From Sphaerisporangium rufum (lineage in GTDB: Bacteria; Actinomycetota; Actinomycetes; Streptosporangiales; Streptosporangiaceae), in contig NZ_BOOU01000058.1 in NCBI RefSeq assembly GCF_016863395.1, positions 124,001 to 188,000 on the forward strand: a stretch of DNA of 64,000 nucleotides, given 5' to 3'. The notes beneath the pieces were generated by a model that was not told the DNA's origin, ran no database searches, and saw only the letters and a program-made list of their open reading frames with translations. Within the stretch, counting starts at the first letter, position 1, and each line of letters starts with the position of its first letter. Shown here piece by piece: positions 61,751 to 64,000 of the stretch. Made by a program: the position numbers and the translations under genes.

Positions 61751-63286
61751 TCACGATCCGGTGTAGAGGCGGGCTAGGGGGATGAGTTCGACGTCGTGGC
61801 GGGTGGTGGCGAGGCGGGTCAGGTCGGCGGTGAAGCCGGAGCGGGAGAACAGCAGGAGCTTCGGCAGCGCGCCGATCTTGGCACTGGGCAGCAGGCCGCG
61901 TAGGTGTTCAAGGCGCTCCAGCTCGGCGGTGCCGATCGGGGCGACGGTGCTCTTGACCTCGCCGATCGCGGTGATCCGGTCGGCGGCGAACGAGGTGACC
62001 TCGGTGACGACGACGTCCAGCTCGTGGCCCTGGCGGTGTTCGCGGCAGGGAAGCTCGGTCGGGCGGACCGCGCCGGCGGTGCCGCCGAGCGTCTCGGGAT
62101 CGGCGTGCTCGAAGCACCACTGCCGGGCGAGGTCCTCGAAGTGCGGGCCGTAGATCCGCGCGGCGACGGTGTCGGCGTTGGTCCGCCAGACCCGGTCGGC
62201 GTGCCCGGCGATCAGCTGGGCCTCGTGGCGCTGGATGAGGAGCTGGTGCAGCCGCACGACCGGCTCGGCGACGCGGAAGACGCTGCGCTTGCCGCGCAGC
62301 GCGTCGTCGAGCTGCTCGACCAGCCCGATGTCCTGCAGGCCGCTCAGCAGGTGGGCCAGCGCGCCGCTGGGACGGCCTAGGGCCGCGGCGATCTCCGAGC
62401 GCCGGTGGTTCCCGGCGCTGATCGCGCTGAGCGTGGCCGCGTACGAGGTCGGGTCGCTGATCGACGGCTCCTCGCGGAGCAGCAGGGCGCCTTCGCGGAA
62501 CATCGCGGAGGCGGGGTTCAGCAGGCGTCGCCGCACCCAGTGGTCGAACCCGGCGAGGTCGGCGGGGCCGGAACCACCGCTCATCTCCAGGTAGGCAGGA
62601 GTGCCGCCCAGCAGGGCGTGCAGCCGGAACGCGAGCTCCGGGTCATGATCGGCACCCCAGAAGGCGGCGGCCTCCCGGAAGCGGAACGGGCGCACGACCA
62701 GCTCCATGACCGCCCGCCCGCGCAGCGGCGCACCACCGGCGAGGAGCTGCGCCATCGTGGTCAGCGCGCTGCCGCAGAGGATGAGCCGGGTGCGGGTGTG
62801 CTCCTTGGCGTACCCGAGCGGGTTGAGCGCCTGCTGGAGGTAGGACGGCAGAGCCGGGGTGGCCGAGACCAGGTAGGGGAACTCATCGATGATGAGGGGG
62901 GTGGCCTGGCTCTCGCCGAGCCGGAGCAGTTCGTCCAGTGCCTCGCGCCAGCCGGTGAACACGACGGGCTGGCGCAGGCCGCGCTGGGCGGCGTAGGCCG
63001 CGCCGAGGTCGGCGAGGTTCTGCGCCTCGGTCTGCTGTGTCGCGCCGAAGAAGAAGCCGCCGGTCTGCTGGGCCAGCAGTTCGAGCATCAACGTCTTACC
63101 CTGCCGGCGTCGACCATAGACGAGCCCGAGGGTCGCGCCGGGCGCGGAGGACGCGACGAAGTCGGCGAGATGCTCCCATTCGAGGTCCCGGCCGTACAGA
63201 CGCTTCGGCTTTTGCAAGGGGCGCGTCCACTCTCTCCTGATGATGGCGCCAGAAATGATGGCTGCAACTATGATAGTTGCAGCCAT
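61751..63286 (-). CDS. DUF234-type AAA ATPase (archaeal ATPase-like)
   Basis: A 511-residue ATPase. The Walker A is LVYGRRRQGKTLML (about 65-80), Walker B LIIDEFPYLV, and a sensor region RLILCGSALTTM follows. A winged helix (ISAGNHRRSEIAAALGRPSGALAHLLSGLQDIGLV) and a C-terminal DUF234 nuclease-like domain (CREHRQGHELDVVVTEV to IGEVKST, a PD-(D/E)XK-like pattern) complete it. The start is uncertain: ATG 63286 lies inside a 33-bp palindrome and adds about 30 odd residues; a TTG at 63217 behind GGAGAGAG would begin nearer the domain. Such ATPases are thought to act in DNA processing or defence; role unproven. Confidence 0.82.
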   Translation of the reverse strand: MAATIIVAAIISGAIIRREWTRPLQKPKRLYGRDLEWEHLADFVASSAPGATLGLVYGRRRQGKTLMLELLAQQTGGFFFGATQQTEAQNLADLGAAYAAQRGLRQPVVFTGWREALDELLRLGESQATPLIIDEFPYLVSATPALPSYLQQALNPLGYAKEHTRTRLILCGSALTTMAQLLAGGAPLRGRAVMELVVRPFRFREAAAFWGADHDPELAFRLHALLGGTPAYLEMSGGSGPADLAGFDHWVRRRLLNPASAMFREGALLLREEPSISDPTSYAATLSAISAGNHRRSEIAAALGRPSGALAHLLSGLQDIGLVEQLDDALRGKRSVFRVAEPVVRLHQLLIQRHEAQLIAGHADRVWRTNADTVAARIYGPHFEDLARQWCFEHADPETLGGTAGAVRPTELPCREHRQGHELDVVVTEVTSFAADRITAIGEVKSTVAPIGTAELERLEHLRGLLPSAKIGALPKLLLFSRSGFTADLTRLATTRHDVELIPLARLYTGS

Positions 63287-63288
63287 CA
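63256..63288. promoter_or_regulatory. Perfect 33-bp palindrome at the ATPase start
   Basis: Two 16-base arms, TGATGGCTGCAACTAT and its exact complement ATAGTTGCAGCCATCA, around one central G. It overlaps the first ATG of the DUF234-type ATPase. It is either an operator (inner TGCAACTAT-N-ATAGTTGCA) or an RNA hairpin hiding the start. Confidence 0.8.
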
Positions 63289-63407
63289 AATCTGTCGCGC
63301 CGAACCTACAGGTCATGGTTCGGTGGGTGTCGCCCTCAGACTGCGACGCGTTCGTCCGCTCGATCGGATCGGAACCGCGCGGTTTCGGTCGCGTGACCGG
63401 TGGGATG

Positions 63408-63449
63408 CCCTCCCCGGGTGCGGGTGGGATACCTGCCGCCCGGGGAGGG
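63408..63449 (-). terminator. Hairpin after the carboxypeptidase gene
   Basis: CCCTCCCCGGG and CCCGGGGAGGG (11-bp perfect arms) with an additional inner stem, 7 bp beyond the stop at 63456 on the minus strand. Confidence 0.65.
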
Positions 63450-63455
63450 GCGGGG

Positions 63456-64000
63456 TCAGCAGGGGGCGGGCTTGAGCCAGGAGCATTCGAGGTCCTGGTC
63501 CTGCGGCGGGGCGGCCGTGCGGAGCTGGGCGACGTTCACCGGGGTGTCCCGCTTGAACTGGGCGAGCCGCACCGCGATGGCGTCCTCGATGGTGCGCGGG
63601 CTGCCGGTCAGGTGGTTGTTGGTCAGCACGGAGAACACCAGCGGTTCACCGTCGGCGCTGGTCACGTAGCCCGACAGGCCGGACACGCTGGTCAGCGAGC
63701 CGGTCTTGGCGTGCACGTTGCCCGCGGCGGCGGTGCCGCGCATCCGGCTGCGCAGCGTGCCGCCGGTGAAGCGGTCGGCCTCGCCGGCGATCGGCAGCGC
63801 GTCGTACCAGGTGGTGAACCACGGCTTGGCCCGCAGCGCGATCAGGTAGGCGGTCAGCTCGCCCGGGGTGAACCCGTCCAGCCGGGACAGACCCGAGCCG
63901 TCGCGCAGCCGCACCGTGGCCAGGCCGTTGGCCTTGGCGAACGCGGTGGTGACCGCCAGCCCCGCGTCCCAGGTGCCCTGGCCGGAGACCTTGCGGCCCA
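63456..64000 (-). CDS. dacB: D-alanyl-D-alanine carboxypeptidase/endopeptidase (S13), C-terminal part
   Basis: Periplasmic penicillin-binding protein of the PBP4/DacB type that trims peptidoglycan peptides. The right edge of the window cuts the gene, so only about 180 C-terminal residues are visible. They include VRLRDGSGLSRLDGFTPGELTAYL and the active-site KTG in HAKTGSLTSVSGLSGYV. The Ser-x2-Lys and Ser-x-Asn motifs would be outside. The tail contains a late cysteine pair (ECSWLKPAPC). Confidence 0.85.
   Translation of the reverse strand, partial: GRKVSGQGTWDAGLAVTTAFAKANGLATVRLRDGSGLSRLDGFTPGELTAYLIALRAKPWFTTWYDALPIAGEADRFTGGTLRSRMRGTAAAGNVHAKTGSLTSVSGLSGYVTSADGEPLVFSVLTNNHLTGSPRTIEDAIAVRLAQFKRDTPVNVAQLRTAAPPQDQDLECSWLKPAPC

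Noticed and set aside
60635-61777. A 380-residue plus-strand frame through the DUF6506 gene
   Set aside because: From 60803 on it is antisense to DUF6506, and its C-terminal end only repeats the remnant ATPase. It lacks a family and a good start.

Overview
The window is very GC-rich, coding-dense DNA with strong G/C preference at third codon positions, many GTG starts and several apparently leaderless genes. It is clearly actinobacterial. The Ser/Thr kinases with membrane C-termini, the gene order and the protein styles point to a Streptosporangiales/Thermomonosporaceae-type organism (Actinomadura, Spirillospora or a relative). That placement is inference, because no rRNA or other marker is present. 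I found no tRNA, rRNA, CRISPR array, transposase or phage gene.

Layout. 1-4.2 kb: the end of one membrane protein (probably a kinase tail), a Ser/Thr kinase, and etfBA. 4.2-8.4 kb: an NAD-dependent beta-hydroxyacid dehydrogenase, then a TetR/MFS pair divergent from a cysteine desulfurase across one perfect palindrome. 8.5-23 kb: an accessory island of small transcription units lying between the cysteine desulfurase and mnmA. It holds GNAT, MarR/SnoaL, an XRE regulator, an EspC-like/RyR-like pair, AraC/NmrA, a subtilisin-like protein lacking its catalytic residues, a methyltransferase, DinB, SnoaL, an Rpn-like nuclease, a second ribosomal protein L11 divergent from a MerR regulator, and DUF695. 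23-34 kb: mnmA, an MBL hydrolase, a CDP-alcohol phosphatidyltransferase with a small acidic ORF upstream, a MetE-like protein, an ArsR/SRPBCC/DinB-like operon, a calpain-like protease with two small partner genes, and ligA. 34-41 kb: a 1237-residue secreted subtilase convergent with a LuxR regulator, then a GGDEF-EAL protein. 41-56 kb: gatCAB, a VanW-type envelope protein, a lipoprotein sugar dehydrogenase, a 2-hydroxyacid dehydrogenase, a PAS-GGDEF-EAL protein, and ilvBNC behind a leader-peptide attenuator. 56-64 kb: a second accessory region with GNAT, a flavoprotein/XRE pair, an anti-sigma-type ATPase with decayed copies of it and of the GNAT gene, a small secreted protein, DUF6506, a DUF234-like ATPase and the end of a D-Ala-D-Ala carboxypeptidase.

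How the genes work together. The backbone (cysteine desulfurase, mnmA, MetE-like, ligA, gatCAB, ilvBNC) is a housekeeping order shared by many actinomycetes. Cysteine desulfurase supplies sulfur that MnmA puts into tRNA, GatCAB makes Gln-tRNA by transamidation, and IlvBNC makes branched-chain amino acids under attenuation control. Most inserted units are self-contained regulator plus target pairs with a palindrome at the shared promoter.

The observation I find most exciting is the L11 paralog at 20.4-20.8 kb. The prolines that line the thiopeptide-binding site in ordinary L11 are deleted or replaced, and the gene sits behind a 19-bp-spacer promoter of the kind MerR proteins activate, next to a divergent MerR gene. 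It looks like an inducible, drug-tolerant ribosome component. Other candidates are the calpain-like protease with a cytosolic and a membrane-anchored partner, the pseudo-subtilase, and the EspC-like/RyR-like pair.
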